Source: Apostichopus japonicus (Eukaryota; Echinodermata; Holothuroidea; Aspidochirotida; Stichopodidae). From it: DNA of 64,000 nucleotides. The notes beneath the pieces were generated by a model. It was not told where the DNA came from and made no database searches. It saw only the letters and a list, made by a program, of their open reading frames with translations. The stretch is from the NCBI RefSeq assembly GCF_037975245.1, contig NC_092567.1, positions 13,966,876 to 14,030,875 of the forward strand, in the 5' to 3' direction. Position numbers and translations under genes: made by a program. Positions within the stretch are counted from its first letter, which is position 1, and every line of letters begins with the position of its first letter. Of the stretch, positions 12,977 through 24,259 are shown piece by piece.

Positions 12977-13302
12977 CTGTAACAAGATAGGAAAAACATA
13001 CATTGAGAATTGCAAATCTAACCAAAACCTTCAAATTTTTCAAAATTTGCAAACAATTATCCGAATTTGTTTCTCGTCTATTGTTTACATATATATCTTG
13101 AATCCTCATATATATCTTGAATCCTCCCCCCCCCCCTCTTAAAACATTTACTAAAAACAGACGCATAACAAAAACATCCGTAAGTTACAAAACGACCATC
13201 ATATTACCAAGCAATGTTCCTTTCCAGATGCACCATCTTTAAACTTCATCTTTTAATACCCCACCCCTCATCATGTCTCAATCTGGTTACACTAGTACTT
13301 AC

Positions 13303-13743
13303 TTGACAGACATTCTTGTGGTTTGCAAAGTACCAATGAATCTCGAGAAACAGCATTACGCCCTCCTTCCACAGTAAATGTAAATTCTGGATCAGGGGCG
13401 TCACCTTTCAAGAATTCCATGCAAATGTAGTTCACGTCCTCAATACATCCAATAGTTCCATATTCAAATTCAGTCTCAATACCATTAATATCGAGAGGGT
13501 CGCCATTGGCAATGTCAGTGGAACCTTCCGCGCCATTGAGGATTTGGGCCACTTCTCCAAAGCGAGGACCATCACCCAAAGGATCGCTACTACCAAACAG
13601 TGATACGCGCCAAAGGCCCTCACCCACTAGATTACGTGTGTCATCCCTGAATGTGACTTCGATGTCGATAATTACAGGAGTTTCCTGGCCTGGAATTGGA
13701 TTCTCTCCAATCAGTTCCCAGTCGAGTGTCTCGGCAATCACTC
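13303..13743 (-). CDS. Secreted VWC gene: repeated domain copy 2
   Basis: This 147-codon exon is bounded by an acceptor ending CTACTTTTAG and a donor A|GTAAGT, both phase 1. Its core reads GEGLWRVSLFGSSDPLGDG, then C..DVNYICMEFLKGDAPDPEF and a closing CKPQEC. It is close to copy 4. The intron upstream of it, 13,744-22,943, is about 9.2 kb, of which 7 kb is the BEL retrotransposon. Confidence 0.8.
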
Positions 13744-15638
13744 CTAAAAGTAGATAAATTGGGATTGGAAAACAAAGCAGGGTATGAAAAGACTTGATCT
13801 AAATGTTGGGACTGGGTACGAGAAAAGATTGCTATATTATATCACCTAGATGAGTTACTAACTTCAAGTGTCTTATACTTTTTTTCGTAAGTCATAACTA
13901 ATATATCGAACCAGGCGTTGCACAAAAATACATACTGCTATATATAGGCTATTGGTAGTCTGTAGTGTGTAAGCTTAGGGTTACTATCAATTACTAGTAT
14001 GATATCGTTGATAGTAATATGTAACTGTGATATGTTATTACGTATTGTATGCTTCTTGAACAGTGTGAATGGAAACCGGCCCTAACATAGGCTATACAAA
14101 ATGAAAAAAAAATATATAAAAAAAGGCCAAAGGGCTATTAGGCTGAAATGGTTTTAGGTCACGATGCTATCCGCAAAATCACACTGCAGTTTCTTGAGTA
14201 GAGTAAAACATTGAAAACAATATTCTTGTCTTGTTTTGTTTGTTTAATCGTAAATGATAAACACATGAGTTTATTTGACATAGAAAATCAAAATGATGAA
14301 ATAAGCGAGAGAAAAAACCCATCAGCTTCAAAGGAAACAAAGAAAAACATGAACACATACAACACGATGGAAGATGGTATTCACACGAACACACTGACAT
14401 ATTTACACACACACACACTTACACGCATATATTATCATTAGTTTGACTCTACATGTGCTGCTTACACGAAAATGTGTAACACTGAATCAGATATGTCTAG
14501 TGGGAGTTTTTTAATTAGTAACTAGAGAGGAAAACAGTGTTTAAATATTGTTCAGGACAAGGTGAAAACAGCTTTGGTAACCGAATCTCAGAACTTTAGT
14601 TTAAGAGACAAAAAGAACATTACTATTCATTAAATACGAAAAAAAGAAAAATATTGACGAACGTCGTAAAATAAGTGTATACTTTAGTCTGTTCTAGAAA
14701 GTAGTATATCATTGCAAGAGTCTGTCATTGTCTCGCTAAATGTTACAACTGGTTTTCTCTCTCTGCTGCTTTTTGCTCGTTTTTCTTGTATTGTTGTTGC
14801 TTGTGATACTGAGGTAAAACAGATGTTCACTTTTCAAATTTCCTTCATTCGTCTACATGAGTCGAACAGAATATTCCCCTCAAATAATAATCTCTTTTAT
14901 CCTCCATGCCGTTAAGGTTAAACGCCCGTATGAATATCAAATCCCTCTCATGTTCTTCCCCCCCCCCCCACCCTCACCCACCACGCCTACCAGTCCATCC
15001 CACCCCAACCCAACCCCAACCCACCCACCCCTCTCTCCCACCCTACCCTCAAAAAGAGTTGGAAGCCCTTACCAGTATTCCCGAGAATGCAAGCCCTTAC
15101 CTCTATTATTTGACATGCAAAGTATCGACTAAAGTTTTATTTACATCAACAATGTAAATGACTTGCAGTCCTATGTTTATAGTTTAGCAATGAATTTGCT
15201 TTGAAAGCGCACGAACTGTAAAACAGTTTTTTTCAGTACTAGTGCAAATGGAAGGAGTTGGCAAAATATTTTAATACGGATTTAAGTGTGGGTGTGTTTG
15301 TGTGGGGTTGGAGGTAGGGAGTGTGTTGGTAGGGGGAGGGGGTGTAATGTTAACCCCACAATCAGCTGGCTTATGGTGTATTGTTTTTAATGTCGCAGGG
15401 ACGAAAATGATATTTTGGATTGAGGGAGGGTTAAATAATGGTGAGTTTGTCACCATGATGACACCTTTAATTCTCATGCTTCCTGAGAGTTCAAACCTAC
15501 TGAACTTCAGCTCCAAATAGAGCGAAAAGTATCCTCCCTTAGTATGTGTTTTGGGGTCACCCACCCCTTCCCTCCTAATTTAGCATTCGTCCAACATACA
15601 TTTTTCAAAAATGTTTTAAGTAAACAGTTACCATGTTC
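13744..15638. other. Intron sequence upstream of the BEL insertion
   Basis: Intron of the minus-strand VWC gene. AT-rich, with a C-rich stretch at 14,957-15,050 and a G-rich one near 15,300-15,340. I see no exon in it. Confidence 0.55.
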
Positions 15639-15643
15639 TTCAC

Positions 15644-16127
15644 TGTAGCGTCGTTGTTGGTTAATAGCGCCACCAAATTTGTTCTGCTTAAGAAAAGTGC
15701 TAACTTTACGATCGATTGCGATCACGGTATAAATTAATTAAAATTCTGCCCTAGTTGGATATAGTTGGTAAGTAAGGTTGTAAATTTTACTACTTAAGGG
15801 TCCCGGGGGCATGCGGGGAGGTGTTTTAGAGTGTGAATTAATGACAAGTGTGTCAACATATCATCTTAAATTATACGGCAAATGCCAGCTACATCTACTG
15901 TATCCTAACTTAGCTTCTGTGTATGCTTTTCACTAAGCCTAATGTACGCATGGCACACTCACGGGTGTTAGATTAACTTTGTATGTTTGTTTTCTTTAGT
16001 AAACCTCTCGACCAGTTGAAATAGTCTACGATCCTATGTTGGAGAAAGAGAGAGTTGCAACAACAACATGAGCGCAGAAACACAACAAGCCACGTGTTTT
16101 GTCATTTCTTTATGTCTTGAGTCTACA
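15644..16127 (+). repeat. BEL 5' LTR
   Basis: 484 bp, TGTAGCGTCG at the start and GAGTCTACA at the end. A TATA-like TATAAATTAATTAAAA lies at about 15,729-15,744 and could position transcription. Confidence 0.93.
15729..15744 (+). promoter_or_regulatory. TATA-like box in the BEL 5' LTR
   Basis: TATAAATTAATTAAAA inside the LTR is the best core-promoter candidate of the element. The same sequence recurs at the matching place in the 3' LTR. Confidence 0.4.
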
Positions 16128-16157
16128 TAAAAGGTTTACAACTGCAACGGTGCAGGT

Positions 16158-19100
16158 ATGGCTGAGTCAGAACAAAAGCCGGTTGAAGATAGCGGTGTGA
16201 GTGACGTTACAACGTTGAAGAGATCCTGTAGTGGATATGTGGGTCTATTAGCCAGGTATTACAAGGAGCTGGAGGCGCTTTTAACAGACCCCATGAATTA
16301 TGAACTGGCCTCTAAGAAATACGCTGAGCTGAATAAAATATTTGAGTCTTACGCGACAAGGTATAATGAGTACGCCAGTAAGCTGGAAGAGAAGGAGGCA
16401 GATGTAGCCTCTGAGCAGTTTGAAGTTAACCGTGTAAACAAAGTTGAGTTTGACAAACGAATAACAGAATGGTTCCAGGAAGTCCAGCAGGTCCCAGACA
16501 AAGATGATAGGCCAACGAGATGCGACACAGAAGTAGAATCCGTTAGAAGCTATCGGTCAAAGGGTAGTGCGCTAAGCGACACTTCATCAATCAGACTGAA
16601 GGAGGCTAAGGCAAAGAAGGCATTGGCAGATCTGAAGAGGCAGCAGTTTATTAAAATGCAGAAACTGAGAGAACAGCAATTTCAGTTAGAACAGGAACTT
16701 GCTCGGGCTGAAGTAGAGAACGACATTGCTAGTGCTGAAGCCGAACTACACATATGGCAAGAAGAAATACGTACTGAAGATGGCCGAGGTGAAGAACCTA
16801 AAGGAACTGAGGATGCTGGGAAGGTTGGTGACAAGCCTAGGGAAGTTAAAAGTCCATGTGTTACACTAAATCCTAATGCACCAGAATTCATTAATAATGT
16901 AGAGACTGGTTATGATTCTATGGGCAAGGGAAATTTGTCAAATGAAAGTAATCTGTCACAGTTTATGCAGGCCATTAATTTGTCTGTTCACATGCCCAAA
17001 CCAGAGTTAGAGGTGTTTACTGGTAATCCAGTAGAATACTGGAGCTTTATTAATAATTTTGAGGCAAGCATTGCCAGTAAGGTGAGTGACGACAGAGTTA
17101 AATTAACTTACTTGTTGCAGTTCTGTGAGAATGAGGTAAAGGACAGCATAAGTTGTTGTGTGCTCATGGAGCCTACAGAAGGCTACCAGCGTGCCAGGGA
17201 CATTTTAGCAAAACAGTATGGGCAACCGCATGTGGTCGCACATGCTCTGATTGAACAAGTGTTAAATAGAGCCCAGCTTAAGCCTAACGATGCCAAAGAG
17301 TTGTCTGACCTTGCAAGAAGTATGAGAAAATGTGAGATAACGTTGAGTCAAACAGGGTACTTGGCAGACCTGCATTCTAGTGACACCTTGCTGAAGGTCC
17401 AAAAATTGTTGCCCATGTATATGCAATCAGATTGGGCGAAAAGAGCACAGTCTAACATGCTAAGGGGCATTGTTCCTAATTTCAGGCATATCACAGAGTT
17501 TGTGGAAGAGTATGTGCAGGTAGCAAACAGTATCTATGGGAGAAATATGGGCACACAAGTAAAGGAAACTAAGCAACTTCCTAGGGGAGTAAAGTACCCC
17601 ATGAACGGTGGGAGAAGGTTGACTACATTAACCACGCAGAGTTCCCAAAGGGAAACCTATGTAAACAAGGTAGCATGGAAATGTCCATGTTGTTCTCAGA
17701 GGCATAGCCTTGAAGTATGTAAAGATTTTCAGAGCAAGTCACAAAGAGATAGGTTTAAGTTGATTCGTAAACTGAGGTTATGTGATAATTGCTTTAAGCC
17801 TAGGCATATCGCAAGTGATTGCAGGTTACAACCTGGATGTCAGGTAGAAGGATGCAATAGGAGACATCATACTCTTTTGCATATTTACCCTACTGAACGT
17901 AACAGCGAGAGTCCCCAGACAGGTTCCGGGGAGGTGGACAAATCAAATGAGAGAACTCAAGGAGTTAGTCTCTCGACAGTTAAGTCTCCAAGAGTATGTC
18001 TCAGAGTATTGCCTGTTAAAGTAAGAGGTAATGGTAGAGAAGTTACTACCCTCGCATTACTTGATCAGGGCAGTGATACATCTCTTTGTGAAAATGAGCT
18101 AGTCAGAGAACTAGGAATAGTGGGAGAAAGTGCAGTATATGAACTAAGTACTGTTAATTCCCCTGCCACTGTGACAAAGGGTGTAGAAATAGCTCTTGAG
18201 GTCGTAGGCCTGGAAGGCAACGAGAATATTGAGTTGCTAAATGTATGGTCAGTCGAAAGTCTCCCCGTAACAAAGCGTAGTATTCCTACCCAAGACCAGG
18301 TGAACAAATGGCCACACTTAAGGGACATAGAGTTCCAGACTATGGATAGGGAGAAGGTTCAACTTCTTATAGGGAGTGATACCCCTGAGGCATTTTGGGT
18401 CCTCGAAGAGAGAAAGGGAAAAAGAAAGGAACCGTACGCAGTGAGAACACCTTTAGGTTGGACGGTAATGGGCCCCCTAGCTGGTTCATGTGGGTCACCC
18501 AGGTCGTTTTTAGTGAATCATGTTGCCCATGAAAGGCTCGAAGAACAGGTAAAGCGCTTCTGGGAGCTGGACCATGGGTTTGGGGGATCTGCAGATGAAA
18601 GAGTATGCGACTCTATTAATGATCAAAGGGCTCGCAAGATCATGGAAGACAGCGTCGTTCTCAAAGACGGGCACTATCAGATGAGGTTGCCATGGCGCCA
18701 TTATCCACCTTCCTTGCCAAATAATAGGACAATGGTTGAGTCAAGACTTGGGAGCTTGAGGAAGCGGCTCCTCAAGGATGAGGATCTCCATCAGCGGTAT
18801 AAGGCTGTTATGGAAGACTATCTGAGAAAGGGATATGCACGCAAGGTAGACGTGAGCGGAGATGTCTGTAAGCGAGGCGAGATCTGGTACCTTCCACATC
18901 ATCCTGTGATTAATCCCAATAAGCCAAATAAATTGCGAATCGTTTTTGACTGTGCGGCGCAATACCAAGGATTATCCCTGAACAGTCAGCTCCTGCAGGG
19001 GCCGGACAATACCAATAGCTTGATTGGGGTGTTAACTCGATTCCGAGAAGAGAAGATTGCCATTGCAGCGGATATCGAGGGAATGTTTAACCAGGTCAGA

Positions 19101-21902
19101 GTGGCACCAAGGGATCTTGATGCTCTGCGGTTCTTGTGGTGGGATGAAGGCGATCTCACAACGTCACCACAAGAATTTCAAATGTGTGTACACCTTTTTG
19201 GTGCCACATCATCGCCGAGCTGCGCGGGATTCGCCTTGCGCAGAACTGCAGATGACAATCAAGACAGCTTTGATGAGGAAGTTAGGCAAACAGTGTATGA
19301 CAACTTCTATGTTGACGACTGCTTAAGGTCAGTGCGAACAACGGAAGATGGAAGGAGATTAATCCCCCAACTGCGAGATATGTTGAGCTTAGGTGGATTT
19401 TGTCTTACCAAATGGGTAAGCAATGATAGAGAAGTACTATCAATGGTCCCTCCTGCTGAAAGAGCGTCATCGGTGGTAGACTTGGACTTTACTCATCTGC
19501 CACTAGAAAGAACACTAGGGGTACTGTGGGACATGGAGTCTGATCGGTTCAAGTTCAAGGTTGCTGTCAAAGACGTCCCAAACACTCGAAGAGGTATTCT
19601 GTCAGCAACGAGCTCACTTTATGACCCCTTGGGACTTGTCGCCCCATTTACCCTGGAAGGGAAGGTTCTGCTACAAGACTTATGTGCGCAAGGCCTGAGT
19701 TGGGATGAACCAGTGAAGGATGGAGAACTTCGACGTTGGCAGAACTGGTTAGAGGAATTACCAGATTTAGAGTCTGCTGAGATCAGTAGGTGCATCAAAC
19801 CACCATACTTCGACGATGTGAGTTACGATGTTCACATATTCGGGGATGCATCAGAACGAGGCTATGCCGTCAGTGCCTATGTGAGGACAAAGGATTCCGG
19901 AGGGAAGGTTCATTGCACACTGTTGATGGGCAAGGCCAGAGTATGTCCCATTAAGAAAGTAACCGTGCCAAGATTAGAATTAACAGCAGCGACTTTGGCT
20001 GTCAAGGTCGGCCAGGTTCTGCAGTCGGAGTTGAGCATCCCACTGAAGAGTACAACTTACTGGACGGACTCCACAACAGTCCTGTTGTATGTCCGCAATG
20101 AGGGTCGCAGGTTTAAAACATTTGTTGCAAACAGAGTGGCTGCCATCCGAGAAGCTAGTACCGTAGACCAGTGGAGGTATGTCGACACTCATCAGAACCC
20201 AGCTGACGATGGTTCGCGCGGACTACATGCTAGAGACCTAACGAGTACATGCAGGTGGCTGAATGGACCTGCATTTCTGTGGGATGCCGAGGAGAATTGG
20301 CCAGAGATTCCTTCTGGGATAGAAAACCTAGAGGGGAGGGAATTACCTGAGGATATCCAGGATGAATGTAAGGTGAAAAAGCAAACTTACCTTAACACGA
20401 CCAATGGTGTGGTTGCCAGATTGCTGGAGAAATACTCATCATGGACTCGGTTGAAAAGAGGGGTTGCTTGGATTCTTCGGTATAAGGAATACCTTGTAGC
20501 ACGATACAGGGGTAAACAACCATGTAAGGAGACTGTCTTGTCCTTGCAAGAACTGAAAGAAGCTGAATTAGCCGTAATCAAGTACGTCCAACAGAAGGCC
20601 TTTCATGAAGAACTACATCTTCTCAGGCAGAAGAAGGTCAGTAAGCTGTGGAGTAACAATGCCTTCAACAAGATTAACCCGGTATTACATGACGGGGTCC
20701 TACGGGTTGGTGGGAGGTTGAGAAATGCTCCTGTTGCATATGACGAAATGCATCCCATCATACTACCATCCAATGACCGAGTGACATCTCTGATCATTAT
20801 CCATCACCATCTCCTTGTAGGTCACTCAGGGTCGGGCATGACCTGGAGCTCCCTCAGAAACAAATTCTGGATACTGAAGGGAGGAGCAGCAGTAAGGAAG
20901 GTAATTGGAAAGTGCTTCGACTGCAAGCGGAGAAATGCCCCACGCGGTTCCCAGTTTATGTCAGAGTTGCCATCAGTCAGAGTGACACCGGAAAACCCAC
21001 CATTTACATTTGTAGGTGTTGACTACTTCGGGCCACTGTGGGTGAAGCAGGGTCGAAGCCAAGTCAAGAGATGGGGATGTGTTTTTACTTGCATGACCAT
21101 GCGAGCAGTTCACATAGAGTTGGCCGATAACCTGGATACCGACTCCTTCTTGAATGCTTTGAGAAGATTTATAAGCAGGCGCGGGACTCCAGCGAAAATT
21201 CTGAGTGACAATGGCAGCAACTTTAAGGGAGGAGAAAGAGAACTGCGAGAAGCGGTGCAGTCACTGAACAACGCAAGAACGGAAAATTTTCTGCTAAATA
21301 AGGAAATTGAGTGGCAATTTAATCCTCCGGCAGCAAGCCATATGGGTGGCATATGGGAGAGAATCATCAGGTCTGTGAGACGCATTCTGAAGGCATTAGT
21401 GAAGGAGCAGCTCATCAATCAAGAGGTATTGACCACATTGCTGACCGAAGTAGAGGCAATCCTCAATGCCAGGCCACTAACACAGATCAGTTTGGATCCA
21501 AGAGATAACCAACCATTGACGCCGAATCACCTGCTCCTCTTGAAAGGAAATCCAAATATTGCTCCAGGAGAGTTTGTTAAGACCGATGGATATGGACGTC
21601 GCCGATGGCGCCAGTGCCAGTACTTGGCAAATCAGTTCTGGAGGCGCTGGATAAGGGAATACCTGCCATTATTGCAGACGCGTCAGAAGTGGAACAAGGA
21701 AAAGAGAAGCCTCAGAGTTGGCGACCTGGTTCTCATGGTTAATGAGAGCTTACCCAGGGGGAAGTGGTCCGTTGGAAGGGTGGAACAGGTGTTCCCAGAT
21801 AGGTTCGGTCGGGTGAGGCAGGTAGAAATAAGAGTGGGTTCCCAATATTACAAGCGCCCAATTGTGAAACTGTGCCTATTGGAGGAGGCTGATAGTGAGT
21901 AA
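16158..21902 (+). CDS. BEL/Pao gag-pol polyprotein, intact, 1,914 aa
   Basis: One open frame encodes gag and pol. In order: a coiled-coil-rich N-terminus (about 145-205); a gag-like DUF1759 region (about 280-430, LEVFTGNPVEYW); a cysteine/histidine zinc-knuckle region (about 505-575); an A17-type aspartic protease with LLDQGSDT (about 632); reverse transcriptase with the YVDD box near 1,050; an RNase-H-like segment with FGDAS near 1,227; an HHCC integrase zinc finger (about 1,548-1,590); an rve integrase core with its two Asp and one Glu near 1,620, 1,683 and 1,733; and a C-terminal DUF5641-like tail. Length and order are usual for BEL/Pao. No stop or frameshift breaks it, so it could be active. 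The start is the first Met after the LTR. Confidence 0.95.
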   Translation: MAESEQKPVEDSGVSDVTTLKRSCSGYVGLLARYYKELEALLTDPMNYELASKKYAELNKIFESYATRYNEYASKLEEKEADVASEQFEVNRVNKVEFDKRITEWFQEVQQVPDKDDRPTRCDTEVESVRSYRSKGSALSDTSSIRLKEAKAKKALADLKRQQFIKMQKLREQQFQLEQELARAEVENDIASAEAELHIWQEEIRTEDGRGEEPKGTEDAGKVGDKPREVKSPCVTLNPNAPEFINNVETGYDSMGKGNLSNESNLSQFMQAINLSVHMPKPELEVFTGNPVEYWSFINNFEASIASKVSDDRVKLTYLLQFCENEVKDSISCCVLMEPTEGYQRARDILAKQYGQPHVVAHALIEQVLNRAQLKPNDAKELSDLARSMRKCEITLSQTGYLADLHSSDTLLKVQKLLPMYMQSDWAKRAQSNMLRGIVPNFRHITEFVEEYVQVANSIYGRNMGTQVKETKQLPRGVKYPMNGGRRLTTLTTQSSQRETYVNKVAWKCPCCSQRHSLEVCKDFQSKSQRDRFKLIRKLRLCDNCFKPRHIASDCRLQPGCQVEGCNRRHHTLLHIYPTERNSESPQTGSGEVDKSNERTQGVSLSTVKSPRVCLRVLPVKVRGNGREVTTLALLDQGSDTSLCENELVRELGIVGESAVYELSTVNSPATVTKGVEIALEVVGLEGNENIELLNVWSVESLPVTKRSIPTQDQVNKWPHLRDIEFQTMDREKVQLLIGSDTPEAFWVLEERKGKRKEPYAVRTPLGWTVMGPLAGSCGSPRSFLVNHVAHERLEEQVKRFWELDHGFGGSADERVCDSINDQRARKIMEDSVVLKDGHYQMRLPWRHYPPSLPNNRTMVESRLGSLRKRLLKDEDLHQRYKAVMEDYLRKGYARKVDVSGDVCKRGEIWYLPHHPVINPNKPNKLRIVFDCAAQYQGLSLNSQLLQGPDNTNSLIGVLTRFREEKIAIAADIEGMFNQVRVAPRDLDALRFLWWDEGDLTTSPQEFQMCVHLFGATSSPSCAGFALRRTADDNQDSFDEEVRQTVYDNFYVDDCLRSVRTTEDGRRLIPQLRDMLSLGGFCLTKWVSNDREVLSMVPPAERASSVVDLDFTHLPLERTLGVLWDMESDRFKFKVAVKDVPNTRRGILSATSSLYDPLGLVAPFTLEGKVLLQDLCAQGLSWDEPVKDGELRRWQNWLEELPDLESAEISRCIKPPYFDDVSYDVHIFGDASERGYAVSAYVRTKDSGGKVHCTLLMGKARVCPIKKVTVPRLELTAATLAVKVGQVLQSELSIPLKSTTYWTDSTTVLLYVRNEGRRFKTFVANRVAAIREASTVDQWRYVDTHQNPADDGSRGLHARDLTSTCRWLNGPAFLWDAEENWPEIPSGIENLEGRELPEDIQDECKVKKQTYLNTTNGVVARLLEKYSSWTRLKRGVAWILRYKEYLVARYRGKQPCKETVLSLQELKEAELAVIKYVQQKAFHEELHLLRQKKVSKLWSNNAFNKINPVLHDGVLRVGGRLRNAPVAYDEMHPIILPSNDRVTSLIIIHHHLLVGHSGSGMTWSSLRNKFWILKGGAAVRKVIGKCFDCKRRNAPRGSQFMSELPSVRVTPENPPFTFVGVDYFGPLWVKQGRSQVKRWGCVFTCMTMRAVHIELADNLDTDSFLNALRRFISRRGTPAKILSDNGSNFKGGERELREAVQSLNNARTENFLLNKEIEWQFNPPAASHMGGIWERIIRSVRRILKALVKEQLINQEVLTTLLTEVEAILNARPLTQISLDPRDNQPLTPNHLLLLKGNPNIAPGEFVKTDGYGRRRWRQCQYLANQFWRRWIREYLPLLQTRQKWNKEKRSLRVGDLVLMVNESLPRGKWSVGRVEQVFPDRFGRVRQVEIRVGSQYYKRPIVKLCLLEEADSE

Positions 21903-22170
21903 TTGACTGCACGTCAGGTTATAGGTCTTGTTAGTTTACGTTCAGCAAAGACATGTATTCAAGTGTTATCGGTCCTTATGTTCTGCATATAGTTGCAGTA
22001 TGTTAAATGTTTACATCCATTTCAGTTCTTGTATGTTCAGTTAATGCTTTATATCTGTAAGTAATCTTTTAAGTGTATTTAGTTCTTTGGGAAATTGGGA
22101 GCAGTGTTGACAACGTCGCAAGAAATTAAAGGGAATGAGTAACCCCAAGTTAGCTCATTGGGGCTGGGAA

Positions 22171-22654
22171 TGTAGCGTCGTTGTTGGTTAATAGCGCCAC
22201 CAAATTTGTTCTGCTTAAGAAAAGTGCTAACTTTACGATCGATTGCGATCACGGTATAAATTAATTAAAATTCTGCCCTAGTTGGATATAGTTGGTAAGT
22301 AAGGTTGTAAATTTTACTACTTAAGGGTCCCGGGGGCATGCGGGGAGGTGTTTTAGAGTGTGAATTAATGACAAGTGTGTCAACATATCATCTTAAATTA
22401 TACGGCAAATGCCAGCTACATCTACTGTATCCTAACTTAGCTTCTGTGTATGCTTTTCACTAAGCCTAATGTACGCATGGCACACTCACGGGTGTTAGAT
22501 TAACTTTGTATGTTTGTTTTCTTTAGTAAACCTCTCGACCAGTTGAAATAGTCTACGATCCTATGTTGGAGAAAGAGAGAGTTGCAACAACAACATGAGC
22601 GCAGAAACACAACAAGCCACGTGTTTTGTCATTTCTTTATGTCTTGAGTCTACA
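22171..22654 (+). repeat. BEL 3' LTR
   Basis: 484 bp, apparently identical to the 5' LTR by eye. The target duplication TTCAC follows at 22,655. Confidence 0.93.
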
Positions 22655-22943
22655 TTCACTGCTACAGGAATGCTACAGTATTACCACGTACAGTGGTATA
22701 AATCCTCCGAAATTCCTTGTGCGTGTGAAGTAGAGTAGGGAATCTTCTGGAATCCCCCCCCCCTTCTCCCACGGCAATTCTTAACCTTCCGTCTCGTCGG
22801 CATTATAAAGGAAACTTCCTTTACATATCTGATATTAAGACACATATCAGATACACGGCAAGCATGTATCCACGTAAAATAAAATGATACCGTAACTACC
22901 GTAAAAATTCGAACGAATACATATGATATCTGGATTGAATTAC

Positions 22944-23414
22944 CTATACAGATCCCCAGACGAACGCATTTCGTTTGCCTCTCGTACTCCTCCCGGTAAA
23001 CTGTGTAAGTAAAATCAAGATCAAACTTGGGTTGTGGGTCATCCGTCATACTAAACTTGATACAAAAGTATTTGAAGTCAGCACAAACGCCCTCCGTAGC
23101 GTCAAATGTGTAACGCAGTTTGTTGAAAGTCCATCTCCTGTCCGGAGGTGCGTAATCTGATATGGCTTTTGAAAATTCAAGAGCTCTCTCTTTTTCTGAT
23201 AGCACGTTATCATTGTAAGAAAATTTTTCTCCAGAACCATCGCTGTTTCTACTGACCCAAGCGCTTATCCTCCACATATTTTCTCCTTGTATTATCCTTG
23301 ACGTCCGTGCTTTGAATATTTCAATTTCTGTCGCGAATCTGAACCTGTTCATTTCGCCCTCGGTAATTCTTGTACCCGGCGTGAATTGGTTGAACAAGTT
23401 AAATAATTCCATTG
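22944..23414 (-). CDS. Secreted VWC gene: repeated domain copy 1
   Basis: This 157-codon exon lies between acceptor TTTCACCCAG and donor ATAG|GTAATT, phase 1 at both ends. An N-terminal stretch (MELFNLFNQFTPG...) precedes the shared core, GENMWRISAWVSRNSDGSG, then C.DFKYFCIKFSMTDDPQPKF and a closing C....C. It is the most divergent and the only basic-rich copy, and the first after the VWC domain. Confidence 0.75.
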
Positions 23415-23489
23415 CTGGGTGAAAGAAAATAAGATGGTCAAAAGTATGTATTTATACACATCATTTACGCACACGTACACATGCATAGT

Positions 23490-23765
23490 TAAGGAGTAAG
23501 AAGGGAAGGGAAGGAGGGGGAGCAAGAGAAAGAGAGGCGGGAAGGAGGATGAGGATGAGGAGGAAGTGACGTAAGAGAATGATATGGAAGAGAAGAGAAG
23601 GAAAGAAGAAGGAGGAGGAGTAGGACAGTGCAAGAGAAAAGATAAGGAGATGGTGAATGAGAAAAAGATAAAGGATGAGTTGAAGGAGGAAGAGGAGGAG
23701 GAGGAGGAGGAGGAGGAGAGGTAGGAGGAGGTGGCGGAGGAGGAGATGGGGGAGGTGAAGAAACA
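23490..23765. repeat. Long polypurine tract (GA/GGA-rich)
   Basis: About 275 nt of nearly pure A/G on the plus strand, ending in GAGGAGGAGGAGG, sits in the intron between the VWC exon and the first domain exon. Such mirror-like purine runs can form triplex DNA; here that is only a possibility. The long Ser/Pro/Leu frames on the other strand are composition artefacts. Confidence 0.8.
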
Positions 23766-23774
23766 ATTACTAAC

Positions 23775-23984
23775 TGATAGGACACATTGGACAGCACTCT
23801 CCTGGTATTTTGACAGGATCGGAACATTTTGGTTGTGCACAAGTAATAATGTCACAATCTGTGGTACCGTTGTAACAAGTACACAATGTACAATCGTCTA
23901 ACTTCCATGGTTCGCGATGTAGCTTAAGTGAACCTCTAAACACACACGGTCCCATGTCGTAAATGCTACTGTCCGATGAAAACT
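23775..23984 (-). CDS. Secreted VWC gene: von Willebrand factor type C domain exon
   Basis: A 70-codon exon from acceptor GCTGTTTTACAG to donor ATCA|GTTAGT, phase 1 both ends. It encodes one complete VWC (chordin-like cysteine-rich) domain: GPCVFRG, then W..DDCTLCTCYNG, DC....C....C and PGECCPMC, with all ten cysteines in the family's spacing. VWC domains occur in secreted proteins, where they bind BMP-type ligands or build oligomers. Which applies here is unknown. It joins the micro-exon-coded cysteine-rich N-terminus to the four repeated domains. Confidence 0.88.
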
Positions 23985-24259
23985 CTGTAAAACAGCAAAA
24001 GAAATACATGTGGTATCATGTGTTATTATCAAAAGACAAACATACAAAAGATTCACGTCCTCGATACCAAGGAACATAACAGAATAACTGAAAGCAGTTT
24101 ATCAATTTGACTAAAACCTACAGAATATTATATATAAAAATTAAATTAAAATTGATCAAACAACAGAATACATTTCGCATTTTTCCCCTTTGATGTAGAT
24201 TTGTAGGATATAAATTGTTTGGTACATCGATATTAAACTTGTTGATCTTTCATTCTTAC

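Larger units (their letters stand above)
15644..22654 (+). mobile_element. Complete BEL/Pao LTR retrotransposon, 7,011 bp
   Basis: Two 484-bp LTRs that begin TGTAG and end CTACA enclose one uninterrupted polyprotein. The 5-bp target duplication TTCAC lies at 15,639-15,643 and 22,655-22,659, the length usual for BEL/Pao. Read side by side, the two LTRs show no difference that I can find, so the insertion is very recent. It lies antisense inside an intron of the VWC gene. No tRNA primer-binding site is obvious after the 5' LTR. The purine-rich GGGGCTGGGAA directly before the 3' LTR is the likely polypurine tract. There is no envelope frame. Confidence 0.95.

Noticed and set aside
16128-16157. 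BEL primer-binding site
   Set aside because: No stretch right after the 5' LTR clearly matches the 3' end of a tRNA by eye; a tRNA search would be needed.
23461-23855. Long Ser/Pro/Leu-rich open frames on the minus strand
   Set aside because: They come from the polypurine tract in an intron, in three frames at once.
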